A stretch of DNA of 38,720 nt, from the NCBI GenBank assembly GCA_022448585.1, contig JAKVCN010000018.1:1-38720 (forward strand), in the 5' to 3' direction. Source of the DNA: Puniceicoccaceae bacterium. GTDB lineage: Bacteria; Verrucomicrobiota; Verrucomicrobiia; Opitutales; Coraliomargaritaceae. This document shows positions 20,616 to 30,023 of the stretch, one piece after another. The notes under the pieces are model-generated. The model was not told the DNA's origin. It searched no databases and saw only the letters and a program-made list of their open reading frames with translations. Position numbers and translations under genes: made by a program. The stretch's first letter is position 1; the number at the start of each line of letters is the position of its first letter.

Positions 20616-21872
20616 ATGGAAGCAGCCTACCAACGTAAGCGAGTTGTTATCACTGGCATCGGCACAGTGACTAGTTATGGCGATGGTGTTGAAGATTTTT
20701 GGAGTAGCCTTCTAGCTGGGAAAAGTGGGATCGATACAGTTAAATCTTTTGATATAACTGATTATCCGTCTAAAGTTGGATCGGAGGCACTTCATTTCAA
20801 TGCTTCCGATTATATGGATCCTAAAGAAGCACGAAGAAATGATCGTTACACGCAGCTTGCAGTCGCCGGTTCTAGGTTAGCTCTAAAGGACGCTGCCTTG
20901 GACCCGACTTCTTTGGATTCTGATCGCTTCGGTGTTCTAATTGGCTCAGGGATTGGGGGAATGCTGACTATCCAAACACAAAGTCGTCGCCTTTATGAGA
21001 GTGGACCTCGAAAGGTTTCACCTTTTATGATTCCATCACTGATTGCTAACATTGCTAGTGGTGTAGTCGCTATTGAAGTTGGTGCACGTGGTCCAAATTA
21101 CGGAATAGTTAGTGCTTGTGCATCTGGAACTCATAGTATTGGAGAAGCGTTTCATATGCTACGAGATGGAGATGCTGATGTCATGCTTGCTGGAGGTAGT
21201 GAAGCAGCCATTACTGAACTTGGATATGCTGGCTTTTGCAGTATGAAAGCAATGAGTACTAGTTACAATGATTCCCCTCAAACTGCAAGTCGCCCTTTTG
21301 ATCTAGGTCGTGATGGATTTATCATGGGTGAGGGCGCGGGCGTATTAGTGGTCGAGACTTTGGAACATGCTCAAGCTCGAGGTGCTACAATATACTGTGA
21401 GCTAGCTGGATACGGTGCATCTTGTGATGCCCACCATATCACTTCTCCTGATCCAGAAGGTAAGGCGCTAGGCGCTGCTATTGGCCATGTGATTGAGGAA
21501 GCTGGCATCGCAATTGAGGATGTAAGTTATATCAACGCGCATGGCACTTCGACTCCTTACAACGATAAGTTTGAAACCTTAGCAATTAAAAAAGCCCTAG
21601 GGGAGCATGCCTATAATTTAATGGTTTCCTCTACTAAGAGTATGACAGGACATTTATTAGGAGCAGCTGGCGGTGTTGAGTCGGCAGTATGTGCTTTGTC
21701 GATCCGTGATGGAAAAGTGCCACCAACCATTAACTATAAGGATCCAGATCCTAATTGTGATCTGGACTATGTTCCTAATGTAATGCGCGAGGCTACTATC
21801 AACGTTGCAATTTGTAATAATCTAGGATTTGGCGGCCATAACGCGACCTTACTTTTCAAAAAATTACAATAG
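20616..21872 (+). CDS. fabF: Beta-ketoacyl-ACP synthase II FabF
   Basis: Condensing enzyme that elongates acyl-ACP with malonyl-ACP. The Cys-His-His triad is visible: nucleophile in GIVSACASGTHSIGEAF, first His in INAHGTSTPYND, second in STKSMTGHLLGAAGGVES. The start RVVITGIGTVTSYG and end NLGFGGHNATLLFKK match the family. I chose ATG 20616 (418 residues); a TTG at 20604 in the same frame would add four. It is the last gene of the fab cluster and converges on sucD. Confidence 0.96.
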   Translation: MEAAYQRKRVVITGIGTVTSYGDGVEDFWSSLLAGKSGIDTVKSFDITDYPSKVGSEALHFNASDYMDPKEARRNDRYTQLAVAGSRLALKDAALDPTSLDSDRFGVLIGSGIGGMLTIQTQSRRLYESGPRKVSPFMIPSLIANIASGVVAIEVGARGPNYGIVSACASGTHSIGEAFHMLRDGDADVMLAGGSEAAITELGYAGFCSMKAMSTSYNDSPQTASRPFDLGRDGFIMGEGAGVLVVETLEHAQARGATIYCELAGYGASCDAHHITSPDPEGKALGAAIGHVIEEAGIAIEDVSYINAHGTSTPYNDKFETLAIKKALGEHAYNLMVSSTKSMTGHLLGAAGGVESAVCALSIRDGKVPPTINYKDPDPNCDLDYVPNVMREATINVAICNNLGFGGHNATLLFKKLQ

Positions 21873-21901
21873 GCGATATGGGAGTAACGGTTCTCTTTGC
21901 T

Positions 21902-21965
21902 AGCTGACTAGAACTGTGTTCTTTCACATGGCAATAGGTTATAAAAGCATTACAACAAGTCAGCT
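21902..21965. repeat. Spaced 8-bp inverted repeat between fabF and sucD
   Basis: AGCTGACT (21902-21909) and AGTCAGCT (21958-21965) are exact complements 48 nt apart in the convergent gap. A long-loop bidirectional terminator is possible; only short T-rich sequence (TCTATTTCT) follows. Confidence 0.3.
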
Positions 21966-21989
21966 TCTATTTCTAAACTTCTCTTTTAT

Positions 21990-22874
21990 TTATCCTTTGT
22001 AAATACGTAACAGTGCCTTTGCGATTTCTGATGGATTTCGAGCAATAGAAATACCAGCATCTTGCATAGCAGCGATCTTAGCTTCAGCTGTACCAGCTCC
22101 GCTAGAAGATACTATTGCGCCAGCATGTCCCATGGTGCGCCCTTTTGGTGCGGACGCGCCAGCTATGAAACCAGCTACTGGTTTTTGGACGTGTTCTTTA
22201 ATATAGGCACATGCATCTTCTTCTGCGCTGCCACCAATCTCACCAATCATAATAATAGCATCAGTGTTTGGGTCCTCGTTAAACATGCGTATAGCATCGG
22301 TTTGTGTGGTACCGTTGATGGGGTCTCCTCCAATGCCTATACAGGTAGATTGCCCGTACCCACTTTGTGTGAGTTGCCAAACAGCTTCGTAAGTTAATGT
22401 TCCTGAGCGGGAAACAACGCCAACTCTTCCAGGTTTATGAATGTAGCCAGGCATAATGCCAATCTTACATTCTTCTGGTGTTATAATCCCTGGGCAATTC
22501 GGCCCAATTAGGCGTGTTCTACAACTAGATACATTTAAGCGCTGCTTGATTTCCGCCATATCTTTCACTGGAACTCCTTCAGTAATACAAATGACTAATG
22601 GGATCTCGGCCTCAATTGATTCTAGAATTGAATCTCCTGCAAATGCAGGAGGGACATAAATTACAGATGCATTTGCGCCAAACTCTTTAACTGCTTCAGC
22701 AACTGTATTACAAACTGGAATGGTATCTTCCCACAATAGTCCGCCCTTATTAGGGGTTACTCCAGCCACCACTTGAGTGCCGTATTCAATGCATTGTTTT
22801 GTGTGAAATGTCCCAGTTTTGCCAGTTATGCCTTGTACGATTAGGCGGGTATCTTTGTTGACCAGTATACTCAT
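21990..22874 (-). CDS. sucD: Succinyl-CoA synthetase alpha subunit
   Basis: Converts succinyl-CoA to succinate with substrate-level phosphorylation in the TCA cycle. The CoA-binding N-terminus ([30 protein letters not shown]), [21 protein letters not shown], and the phosphohistidine loop [20 protein letters not shown] are conserved. The protein has 294 residues, standard for SucD. sucC lies immediately upstream (34 nt) on the same strand. No Shine-Dalgarno site precedes the ATG. Confidence 0.98.
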   Translation of the reverse strand: MSILVNKDTRLIVQGITGKTGTFHTKQCIEYGTQVVAGVTPNKGGLLWEDTIPVCNTVAEAVKEFGANASVIYVPPAFAGDSILESIEAEIPLVICITEGVPVKDMAEIKQRLNVSSCRTRLIGPNCPGIITPEECKIGIMPGYIHKPGRVGVVSRSGTLTYEAVWQLTQSGYGQSTCIGIGGDPINGTTQTDAIRMFNEDPNTDAIIMIGEIGGSAEEDACAYIKEHVQKPVAGFIAGASAPKGRTMGHAGAIVSSSGAGTAEAKIAAMQDAGISIARNPSEIAKALLRIYKG

Positions 22875-22908
22875 AATAAAGTGTTTATTTCATTAAAATT
22901 TTAGCGAT

Positions 22909-24105
22909 CTATTTTTGTTTTTCAGCAACTTTTTTGGTTATTATCTGCGCTGCTTCGGCTAAGCTGTCTGCTGGTGTAAGCGCAACTGCGCTTGTATGTA
23001 AAATCTCTTTACCGGCATCTACATTTGTTCCTTCTAATCGTACGACTAATGGAACAGTTAATTCGACATTTTTGGCAGCAGCCACAATCCCGCGAGCAAT
23101 AATGTCACACTTCATGATGCCCCCAAAAATGTTCACCAAGATTCCTTCTACTTTAGGATCGGAAAGGATAATTCTAAAAGCAGCAGTAACTTGCTCTTCA
23201 TTAGCGCCTCCACCCACATCTAGGAAATTAGCTGGTTCACCACCAAAGCTTTTTATTATGTCCATTGTCGCCATCGCGAGACCTGCGCCGTTAACTAAAC
23301 AGGCTATATTTCCTTCTAGTGCTATATAGCTAAGATTATACTTAGAAGCCTCAACCTCCTTTGCATCTTCTTCATTTAAATCTCGAAGTTCCATGATGTC
23401 TGGATGCATGGATGTGGCGTTGGCATCGAAGGAAACTTTCGCATCTAAAGCAATAATAGCACCATCTGGCTTAGTTATAAGCGGATTTACTTCTACCAAC
23501 ATAGCGTTTTTTTCCCAAAATAATTTGTATAACCCAGATAAAAGATTCGCACATTGTTTTATCTGAGAGCCTTCTAAACCTAATTCAAAAGAGATTCTCC
23601 TACAGTGGTGCGGGCGCAATCCAGTGGCAGGAGAAACTGGTACGCGAATAATTTTATCTGGAGTTTCTTCAGCTACGGCTTCGATATCCATACCCCCTTC
23701 AGTCGATGCAATAATCACAGATTGAGCAGTTTCACGGTCGAGCACAATGGCGAGATAATACTCATGGCTAATATCACAAGCCTCGGTTATATAAAGGGTC
23801 TGTACTTTGCGTCCACTAGGACCAGTTTGCGCAGTTATTAGGTTATTACCCAACATATTTTGTGATGCCTTCAGAACTTCTGCATGATTGTTTACTACTT
23901 TTACTCCACCTTTGTATCCGGTACAGAAGCTGCCCTTACCACGTCCTCCAGCATGGATTTGGGCTTTTACGACAAATTTATTGATATCACCTAGTTTTGT
24001 GAGCGCTGATTTAACCTCTTCAGTTGATTGTGCGGTGTAACCTTTTGGAACGGGCACCCCGTACTGAGCTAAAAGAGCCTTCGCTTGATATTCGTGAATA
24101 TTCAT
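22909..24105 (-). CDS. sucC: Succinyl-CoA synthetase beta subunit
   Basis: ADP/GDP-forming beta subunit with an ATP-grasp domain. Conserved parts are [41 protein letters not shown], the nucleotide-binding [24 protein letters not shown], and the CoA ligase domain [17 protein letters not shown] and [18 protein letters not shown]. The length of 398 residues is normal. It is the first gene of sucCD, 94 nt downstream of the dihydrouridine synthase gene on the same strand. Confidence 0.98.
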   Translation of the reverse strand: MNIHEYQAKALLAQYGVPVPKGYTAQSTEEVKSALTKLGDINKFVVKAQIHAGGRGKGSFCTGYKGGVKVVNNHAEVLKASQNMLGNNLITAQTGPSGRKVQTLYITEACDISHEYYLAIVLDRETAQSVIIASTEGGMDIEAVAEETPDKIIRVPVSPATGLRPHHCRRISFELGLEGSQIKQCANLLSGLYKLFWEKNAMLVEVNPLITKPDGAIIALDAKVSFDANATSMHPDIMELRDLNEEDAKEVEASKYNLSYIALEGNIACLVNGAGLAMATMDIIKSFGGEPANFLDVGGGANEEQVTAAFRIILSDPKVEGILVNIFGGIMKCDIIARGIVAAAKNVELTVPLVVRLEGTNVDAGKEILHTSAVALTPADSLAEAAQIITKKVAEKQK

Positions 24106-24199
24106 AACTGACTGCGTGTATTATTTTTTATAAAAAAGTTAAGTGACTATGAAGAGATATATGTGCAATCCTTTATGCTTAAAACTATAAATTAACCCT

Positions 24200-25264
24200 T
24201 TATAATGCACACCCAGCAGGCGTTTCGCAGTTGGGTCTCGAGATAAGCCCCTTAATTGGTTCGTCTGGGAAGTATTGCTCGGCACGATTGCCCTCTATAA
24301 GATGCCGATTACAGACATTGTCGAGTTCCTCTTTGGACTTTACTCGGCGCATATCATGTAAGAACTGTCCATCGTGATCAACGCCAAGACCTATGAAGTT
24401 AAGAAACTTTTTTAGATGATTGATTTGATAAATACCTTTTCTATCTGGAAGTTTCGTGGCCTCATAGAGATCTTCAATATATCTTCGGACATCTGCAAAT
24501 CTAGGCCTAAATGTAGTTTCTTTATTGAAATGCTCGTGATGCTGGCGGAAGATCCATGGATTTCTTATACAGGATCGTCCAATCATAAGTCCATTTGCTC
24601 CAGTTTGTCGGATAACCTGCTGACCTTTTTTTACCGATGTTATGTTTCCATTGGCGAATACAGGGCAATTAAGTACTTCACGAGCGCGACGAATATACTC
24701 ATAATGCACCTCACTTCGGTAGGCTTCTTTGACAGTGCGAGCATGTAAGCTAAGTAGATCGACGGAGTGTTTTTCGATTAAGCCGAGTATTGTTTCAAAG
24801 TTTCTATCGTCCTCAAATCCAATTCTCATTTTAACAGTAAAACGTCCCTTTATAGAATCACGTAAGCACCCAAGAACTCTATCGATTCTGCTCGGGTCGC
24901 GTAATAATCCGCCACCTACATTTTTCTTGTACACTTTTGGTGCTGGGCAACCCATATTTAAGTCAATCCCAGCAATTGGTAATTGTTGTTCCTCAATTGC
25001 ACTTACAGTTCGCTTTAAATCATATAAGCTTTCGCCGATTAATTGAGCAAATATAGGTCTTCCTGTATTATTTTCACATATTGATGCGACGATGTGCTGT
25101 TCAAGACTTGAGTGAGCATGCACTCTAAAATATTCAGTGAAGAGTAGGTCTGGAGCGCCATACTTACCTAATAACTGAATAAATTTTAACGTGGTAACAT
25201 CTTGCATTGGTGCGAGAGCAGTCCAAGGTTGATCGGGTACTACAGGATCTGGTAATCGCATCAT
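24200..25264 (-). CDS. tRNA-dihydrouridine synthase
   Basis: FMN-dependent reductase that makes dihydrouridine in tRNA. The TIM-barrel start LAPMQDVTTLKFIQLL, the signature GIDLNMGCPAPKVYKKNVGGGLL (catalytic Cys in NMGCPAP), FTVKMRIGFED, LSLHARTVKEAY, VFANGNITSV and GLMIGRSCIRNPWIFRQ are all in family order. Its 354 residues resemble DusB/DusC-type proteins; which positions it modifies cannot be told. Two adjacent methionines open the frame and either may start it. Confidence 0.93.
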   Translation of the reverse strand: MMRLPDPVVPDQPWTALAPMQDVTTLKFIQLLGKYGAPDLLFTEYFRVHAHSSLEQHIVASICENNTGRPIFAQLIGESLYDLKRTVSAIEEQQLPIAGIDLNMGCPAPKVYKKNVGGGLLRDPSRIDRVLGCLRDSIKGRFTVKMRIGFEDDRNFETILGLIEKHSVDLLSLHARTVKEAYRSEVHYEYIRRAREVLNCPVFANGNITSVKKGQQVIRQTGANGLMIGRSCIRNPWIFRQHHEHFNKETTFRPRFADVRRYIEDLYEATKLPDRKGIYQINHLKKFLNFIGLGVDHDGQFLHDMRRVKSKEELDNVCNRHLIEGNRAEQYFPDEPIKGLISRPNCETPAGCAL

Positions 25265-25334
25265 TGTTAACTCTAAAGTAGTATCTTAAAACTTACTTGT
25301 GTATGCGTTTATTTTCACGCAAGTGCTTAAGCAG

Positions 25335-25784
25335 TTACTTTTCGCTGCCTTGATTAAGTATTTTTGTAAGAATTGCTGTCATATCTTCTACCGAGTCCAT
25401 GACCGTGCGTGCCACATATATAGGCTTTCCTGTATTTAGAGCGAGAACCAGTGAATCACTAGGCCTGGCGTCAATTTCTATAATCTTGTGCCCCAGTTCG
25501 TTGTCCATTGATAGTATAAGTCGCGCATAAAAGGTACTGTCCTCTACGTTATTAATGACTATGCGTTCAATTTCTGCACCGAGTCCATCCAATGCAGTAA
25601 TCATAAGTTTATGTGTTTGGGGACGCTCAAAATGAACGTCATTAATAGCATTTTCAATTGCATCTCCAATTACCTGATCGACATAAATTACAAATGTTTT
25701 TGAGTCATTTCCTAAAAATACAGCACAACTATTAGAAGTAGGCATTACTCCTTTGACGCTAACTTGCAGTACTACTTTTTCCAT
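25335..25784 (-). CDS. Bifunctional-nuclease (BFN/DUF151) family protein
   Basis: 149 residues consisting almost wholly of a BFN domain: FVIYVDQVIGDAIENAI, THKLMITALDGLGAEIERIVINNVEDSTFYARLIL, then the hallmark IEIDARPSDSLVLALNTGKPIYVA. Plant and archaeal relatives have been reported to have DNase/RNase activity, but in bacteria the role is unsettled. It is transcribed toward the dihydrouridine synthase gene (70 nt) and is divergent from aroK. Confidence 0.9.
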   Translation of the reverse strand: MEKVVLQVSVKGVMPTSNSCAVFLGNDSKTFVIYVDQVIGDAIENAINDVHFERPQTHKLMITALDGLGAEIERIVINNVEDSTFYARLILSMDNELGHKIIEIDARPSDSLVLALNTGKPIYVARTVMDSVEDMTAILTKILNQGSEK

Positions 25785-25829
25785 ATTTATTTTTAGTCTG
25801 CCACCACAAACTTATCCCTTCAAGCGTTT

Positions 25830-25874
25830 AGGTGCTTTGAAAATCATTTAAAATTTGTATCGCATCAAGCACCT
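25830..25874. repeat. Inverted repeat upstream of aroK
   Basis: AGGTGCTTTGA (25830-25840) and TCAAGCACCT (25865-25874) pair over 10 bp with one bulged T around a 24-nt A/T-rich loop, ending 21 nt before the aroK GTG. A second copy of the CAAGC motif lies at 25821. It could be an operator in the divergent BFN/aroK region or a leader hairpin. Confidence 0.4.
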
Positions 25875-25895
25875 CACATACAACAGGATTAAATC

Positions 25896-26435
25896 GTGGA
25901 TGATATGAAACAGATTAAATTTCCAAATTTGTACTTGGTTGGATTTATGGGTGTAGGTAAAACTGCTTTGGGTCGAAGGGTTGCAAAAGAGCTAGATTAC
26001 CAATTTTTTGACTCCGATAAAAGTATAGAAAAAACATGCGGACGCTCAATATCAGAAATATTTAAAAACGAGGGAGAAGCTTCTTTTAGACAATACGAAC
26101 TTGAATTCATTGAGACTGGTCACCCTACAAGTAGATGCGTGGTTTCCTGTGGAGGTGGCTTAGTCATACAAGATGGTATGAAAGAGCAACTAAAGAATAG
26201 GGGAGTAGTCATTTGCTTATTTGCTTCTCTGCAAACTATAATTGAGCGTATCAGTCGCAATAACGACCGACCACTAATTGATTTAAGCAATCGTGAGGCG
26301 CGAATTCGTGAACTCTTTGCTGAGCGTGAGTCTATTTACATGCAATCAGGTGTTTGTATAAGTACAGAGGGCCGAACGATTGCTGAAGTTGTACGACATA
26401 TACTGCGAACTTATAAAGACTTTACAAAATACTAA
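25896..26435 (+). CDS. aroK: Shikimate kinase
   Basis: Phosphorylates shikimate in aromatic amino acid synthesis. The P-loop LVGFMGVGKTALGRRVA, the shikimate-binding DSDKSIEKTCGRSISEIF, EGEASFRQYE and CVVSCGGGLVI motifs, and the lid arginine region NNDRPLIDL are present in 179 residues. The GTG at 25896 has an AGGA sequence 8 nt upstream; the ATG at 25905 is an alternative. The gene ends 2 nt from the convergent thioesterase gene with no visible terminator. Confidence 0.95.
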   Translation: MDDMKQIKFPNLYLVGFMGVGKTALGRRVAKELDYQFFDSDKSIEKTCGRSISEIFKNEGEASFRQYELEFIETGHPTSRCVVSCGGGLVIQDGMKEQLKNRGVVICLFASLQTIIERISRNNDRPLIDLSNREARIRELFAERESIYMQSGVCISTEGRTIAEVVRHILRTYKDFTKY

Positions 26436-26437
26436 TG

Positions 26438-26848
26438 CTAAGCATTTTCATTCCAAGCAGCATTAATTTGTTCGATGAACTGATTAGGTGGACGCACGCC
26501 TTTGCCGTTTTTATCAATAAAACCATGCGCGGTGCTACCCTTTACTAGTAATTCTTTGGACCGCTTCACTTCATATTCAAGATAAAATCTCACGCGTGGT
26601 TTCTGTCGCATATATAAATGTATATCAAGTCGATCGTCGAATCGAGCAGGAGAGAGATAGCTCGCTCTTGCTTCGAGGACTGGAATAAATAGGCCGTTTT
26701 TTTCTATTAATTTATAAGGTAAGCCTATTTGATCTAGCATCAAAATGCGAGCAGTTTCAAACCACACTAAGTAGTTGCTATGATATACGATATCCATCCT
26801 ATCGGTCTCGGCGTATCGCACTCTAATTTTTGAAATCGTATGAATCAT
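26438..26848 (-). CDS. YbgC-type acyl-CoA thioesterase
   Basis: Hot-dog-fold thioesterase of 136 residues. The 4-hydroxybenzoyl-CoA thioesterase signature RVRYAETDRMDIVYHSNYLVWFETARILML contains the catalytic Asp and the HSNYLVWFE motif; FDDRLDIHLYM and VRFYLEYEVKRS follow in the expected positions. The family includes the Tol-Pal-linked YbgC, but no tol or pal gene is nearby, so the physiological substrate is open. The gene is convergent with aroK and divergent from the unknown pair at 26929. Confidence 0.92.
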   Translation of the reverse strand: MIHTISKIRVRYAETDRMDIVYHSNYLVWFETARILMLDQIGLPYKLIEKNGLFIPVLEARASYLSPARFDDRLDIHLYMRQKPRVRFYLEYEVKRSKELLVKGSTAHGFIDKNGKGVRPPNQFIEQINAAWNENA

Positions 26849-26928
26849 GATTTTATAATAGTAAAATTATTAAAAGACCTAAATAAGAATCTACTCAATA
26901 TTGTACTTGATCTAAATTAGGGGTAGTC

Positions 26929-27219
26929 ATGTTTTTTCAAAAAATAGCAGAATTAGTTAGTTGGCTTATCACTTGGCTTTATTTTGTGTGTGTTATTTGT
27001 TTTTTAGGTGTACTAATAGGAGCCATAACGCACTTATTATTCGCATTATTATTTGTCAAAAATGCAGACATTGTTTATTATGCATCTCTTGGTTGTATGC
27101 ACGGTGTTAAATACAGCAGTTTATGGGCAGGGGGTATTGCTTTAGTACTCTGTTTTATGCGTGGTCATAAAAATTTTAGTACTAAAAAAATATCTGAATC
27201 AGGAGTGCATGAAAAATAA
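26929..27219 (+). CDS. Small membrane protein of unknown function
   Basis: 96 residues, not recognised. Two or three hydrophobic stretches are visible (LVSWLITWLYFVCVICFLGVLIGAITHLLFALLFV, and later SSLWAGGIALVLCFM), with a short charged C-terminal tail (RGHKNFSTKKISESG). Unlike most genes here it has a good Shine-Dalgarno-like AGGGG (26919-26923) 5 nt before the ATG. Its 3' end overlaps the next gene by 11 nt in another frame, so both are likely expressed together. Confidence 0.65.
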   Translation: MFFQKIAELVSWLITWLYFVCVICFLGVLIGAITHLLFALLFVKNADIVYYASLGCMHGVKYSSLWAGGIALVLCFMRGHKNFSTKKISESGVHEK

Positions 27220-27772
27220 TGAAAGAATTGTAATTTATTCACTAGGTTTTATTCTAGGAATGGTACTTGTTTCCGTAATTTTTATGCGACGCGCTGCATT
27301 GCGGGATAAATACTACGATTCTTTCCAAGATCCTATTTATCCAGCAACAGTTCGGAGAGTTGAAGCTTTGCCACAAGATATAGAGGAAGTAATGTTGCAA
27401 GGTCGAATTTTAGATTTTGGTTACCTACCGAGTGATCTTGACCGGCAACAAAGAGTTTGGTTAATCAAATTCAAGAAGAGTTATCCGCATGTAAGAGTTG
27501 TGCAAAGTTTGGCAAGTGGGGCATTGATGTACAGCGCAGCCGACCAAATAAAGCTAACACTCAGACCAGGTATAGATGTGACTGATTTATCCCCAATGTT
27601 AAATGCTTTAGAACTTCGCTTAAGGAATTTCAATAGAAAACATAACATCGCTATAATCGGTGTTCTAGATACTGAAATTGACGCCGTGCCAAGAACAATA
27701 GAGGCGATTAGTAAATGGGATAGTTTATATCAGAGTGCAGATCCTGATTTTATAATTTTTCGTAATAATTGA
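27209..27772 (+). CDS. Single-pass membrane protein of unknown function
   Basis: 187 residues, not recognised. One N-terminal membrane segment (IVIYSLGFILGMVLVSVIFM) is followed by basic residues and a soluble domain of about 150 residues (RVWLIKFKKSYPHVRVVQSL, IKLTLRPGIDVTDLSPMLNALELRLRNFNRKHNIAIIGVLD). The ATG at 27209 is preceded by AGGAG at 27201-27205, inside the upstream gene; the frame opens earlier at 27161 but that start would create a basic extension lacking support. The overlap with the upstream membrane protein suggests the two form one unit. Confidence 0.65.
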   Translation: MKNNERIVIYSLGFILGMVLVSVIFMRRAALRDKYYDSFQDPIYPATVRRVEALPQDIEEVMLQGRILDFGYLPSDLDRQQRVWLIKFKKSYPHVRVVQSLASGALMYSAADQIKLTLRPGIDVTDLSPMLNALELRLRNFNRKHNIAIIGVLDTEIDAVPRTIEAISKWDSLYQSADPDFIIFRNN

Positions 27773-27925
27773 TTCCTGACAGCTTAGCTCTAGGACCAAT
27801 TATTTATTAATTAGCTACTTAAGTACTCTGTTGTTAATATTGGCATTGACCTAAAAATTGCTTTTGCCTTTTTCAGATCAGCTTTTTCATTGAACAGGTT
27901 CTAATCACTTAAAAATATTTTAATC

Positions 27926-29254
27926 ATGGGTTCCACAAACACAGAAATCGAGGAAATCAGTTCTACACGCAAATTAATAACGGTTAAATTTACTAATAAA
28001 GAGGTGGCAGATTATGAGCAAAAACTTGTTAAGGAATTTCAAAAGAAAGCTAAAATACCGGGTTTTCGTAATGGTAAGGCACCTGAAAATATGGTGCGCA
28101 CTCGCTTTGCTAAGGATATTGCTAACGAGTTAAAAAGTAGGGTAGTCTCCAATGCACACCAACAGGGTGTTGCTCTATCTGGACTGAACGTTTTTGGCGT
28201 AATCGATTTAGATGAAGGCGAAATCGATAGCAAAAAAGGTGCTACAATTAGTTTCACTGTAGATATTATACCTGATTTTCAATTGCCTTCTTACGAGGGA
28301 CTAGAAATTAAAAGTGCTACAACAGATGCATCAGAGGAAGAAATAACCACTATGCTTAATCAAATATTAGACCAGCGAGCTGAGTACAACGTTGTTGAAA
28401 AATCAGCGGGAAAAGGTGATTATGTTCGTTGTAGTTATGAAGGTAAGATTGGAGATGATTTGATAGCTCAGTTAGCTCCGGATGCTCCCATTTATGGATC
28501 ACAGTCCTCTACATGGGAGGAAGCTGGTTCGGTCGATTCACCAGGAGTAAGTGCTGTAGTTGAAGCATTAGTTGGACTTAGCGCAGGAGATGAGAAAGAA
28601 ATTATTTTCGACTTTGCTAATGATTTTAAAATTCAAGCACTGTCTGGTAAAAGTGCGACATACTACATCAAAGTTGAGGAAGTGCGAGAGAAGATACTGC
28701 CGGAGTTAAACGATGATTTTTTTAAGAGTATACAGGTCAAAGATGTAGTTGAATTACGCCAGCAACTTTCACAAAATATTTCTAGCCAGAAAAAACAGCA
28801 GAATTTTCAAGCAGAACGTCAACAAATAACAGATCAATTAAATCAAGCCGTTGATTTAGCTCTTCCGCAAAGTGGTATCGAAAGTGAAACGGAAACTATT
28901 CTTCGTGATTTTATGCAACGCAATATTCAGCAAGGAACACAGAAAGAAGATTTAGATGCACAAAAAGAGGCACTTCACGCCAGTGCTTATAAAGCAGCTG
29001 AGGATCGATTAAAATCTCGTATTATATTAAGTAAAATTGCAGAAAAAGAGAATATTAAGATCGAAAATGAAGACTTTAGCCAAGTGATCATGAATGAAGC
29101 TATGCAAACAGGACAAAAACCAGAGAAACTGGTTAAAGAATTGCGTAAAGATCAAGACCGAATAAACAAGATGCGTACCGACATTCTTCTGAGCAAAGCG
29201 ATGGATCTATTGATAGAAAAATCTGTCCAAGCTAATACAGATACTGCTGATTAA
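27926..29254 (+). CDS. tig: Trigger factor (ribosome-associated chaperone)
   Basis: Ribosome-docking chaperone of 442 residues. The N-terminal domain has the ribosome-binding signature as IPGFRNGKAPENMVRTRF (GFRxGKxP). The central PPIase-like region (about 160-255: GDYVRCSYEGKIG, VSAVVEALVGLSAGDEKEIIFDF) keeps the fold but lacks the aromatic GF motif of active FKBP-type sites, so isomerase activity may be weak. The C-terminal helical chaperone domain ends with QDRINKMRTDILLSKAMDLLIEKS. It leads a tig-clpP-clpX cluster (gaps of 79 and 93 nt), a common bacterial arrangement. Confidence 0.95.
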   Translation: MGSTNTEIEEISSTRKLITVKFTNKEVADYEQKLVKEFQKKAKIPGFRNGKAPENMVRTRFAKDIANELKSRVVSNAHQQGVALSGLNVFGVIDLDEGEIDSKKGATISFTVDIIPDFQLPSYEGLEIKSATTDASEEEITTMLNQILDQRAEYNVVEKSAGKGDYVRCSYEGKIGDDLIAQLAPDAPIYGSQSSTWEEAGSVDSPGVSAVVEALVGLSAGDEKEIIFDFANDFKIQALSGKSATYYIKVEEVREKILPELNDDFFKSIQVKDVVELRQQLSQNISSQKKQQNFQAERQQITDQLNQAVDLALPQSGIESETETILRDFMQRNIQQGTQKEDLDAQKEALHASAYKAAEDRLKSRIILSKIAEKENIKIENEDFSQVIMNEAMQTGQKPEKLVKELRKDQDRINKMRTDILLSKAMDLLIEKSVQANTDTAD

Positions 29255-29333
29255 TTACTATTTTTACTTAATTCCAAAAGCATTTGCTTCTTAGCGTGCA
29301 TTTCATTTACTATTATTATTATTATCTAATATT

Positions 29334-29930
29334 GTGAGTTACGTTCCACTTCCAACTGTCTATGAGCGCGAAGGTCGCACTGAGCGAGCATGGGATATTT
29401 ACAGTCGTTTATTACGAGACCGCATCATTTTTATAGGTACGCCTATTAATGATTTTGTCGCGAATGCTGTAATTGCTCAAATGCTATTTTTACAGATGGA
29501 GGATCCTAAAAAAGATATTAGCCTCTACATAAATTCTCCTGGAGGAAGTGTTACTGATGGAATGGCGATATATGACACAATGAATTTTTTGCAATGTGAT
29601 ATTGTCACCTACTGTGTTGGTCAGTCAGCAAGCATGGCAACATTACTACTTGCCGCTGGAACTAAAGGGAAGCGTTATGCACTTCCAAACAGTAGGGTTA
29701 TGATGCATCAACCTACTGGAGGTGCTACTGGACAAACTTCAGACATAACGATAGCTGCTCGTGAGATTCTGCGATGGCGTACAAGAATGAATGAGTTAAT
29801 AGCTTCGCATACCAACAAGTCTGCCGAAGAAGTTTCTTCTGATTCAGATCGCGACTTTTATTTAACAGCTGAAGATGCTTTAGACTACGGTATCGTTGAT
29901 AAAGTTATTGATGCAAAGCCAGTTGCTTAA
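29334..29930 (+). CDS. clpP: ATP-dependent Clp protease proteolytic subunit
   Basis: Serine protease chamber of ClpXP. The triad is S100 ([15 protein letters not shown]), H125 ([10 protein letters not shown]) and D174 ([16 protein letters not shown]). [19 protein letters not shown] is the conserved oxyanion-loop region. The length of 198 residues is normal, and the start codon is GTG at 29334. A run of ATT repeats (29311-29325) lies just before the gene in the leader, and no Shine-Dalgarno sequence is visible. Confidence 0.98.
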   Translation: MSYVPLPTVYEREGRTERAWDIYSRLLRDRIIFIGTPINDFVANAVIAQMLFLQMEDPKKDISLYINSPGGSVTDGMAIYDTMNFLQCDIVTYCVGQSASMATLLLAAGTKGKRYALPNSRVMMHQPTGGATGQTSDITIAAREILRWRTRMNELIASHTNKSAEEVSSDSDRDFYLTAEDALDYGIVDKVIDAKPVA

Positions 29931-30023
29931 TCGAAGCTAATCAAAGTCGATTCTTGCTTCTAGTGAGTAATTTTAGCACATTTGTGTATTATTTTTCATG
30001 CCAATTGTTAGTGATAGTATAAA

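Noticed and set aside
29311-29325. ATT repeat run before clpP as a possible mobile or phase-variable element
   Set aside because: Too short (five units) and outside the coding frame; simple A/T-rich leader sequence.
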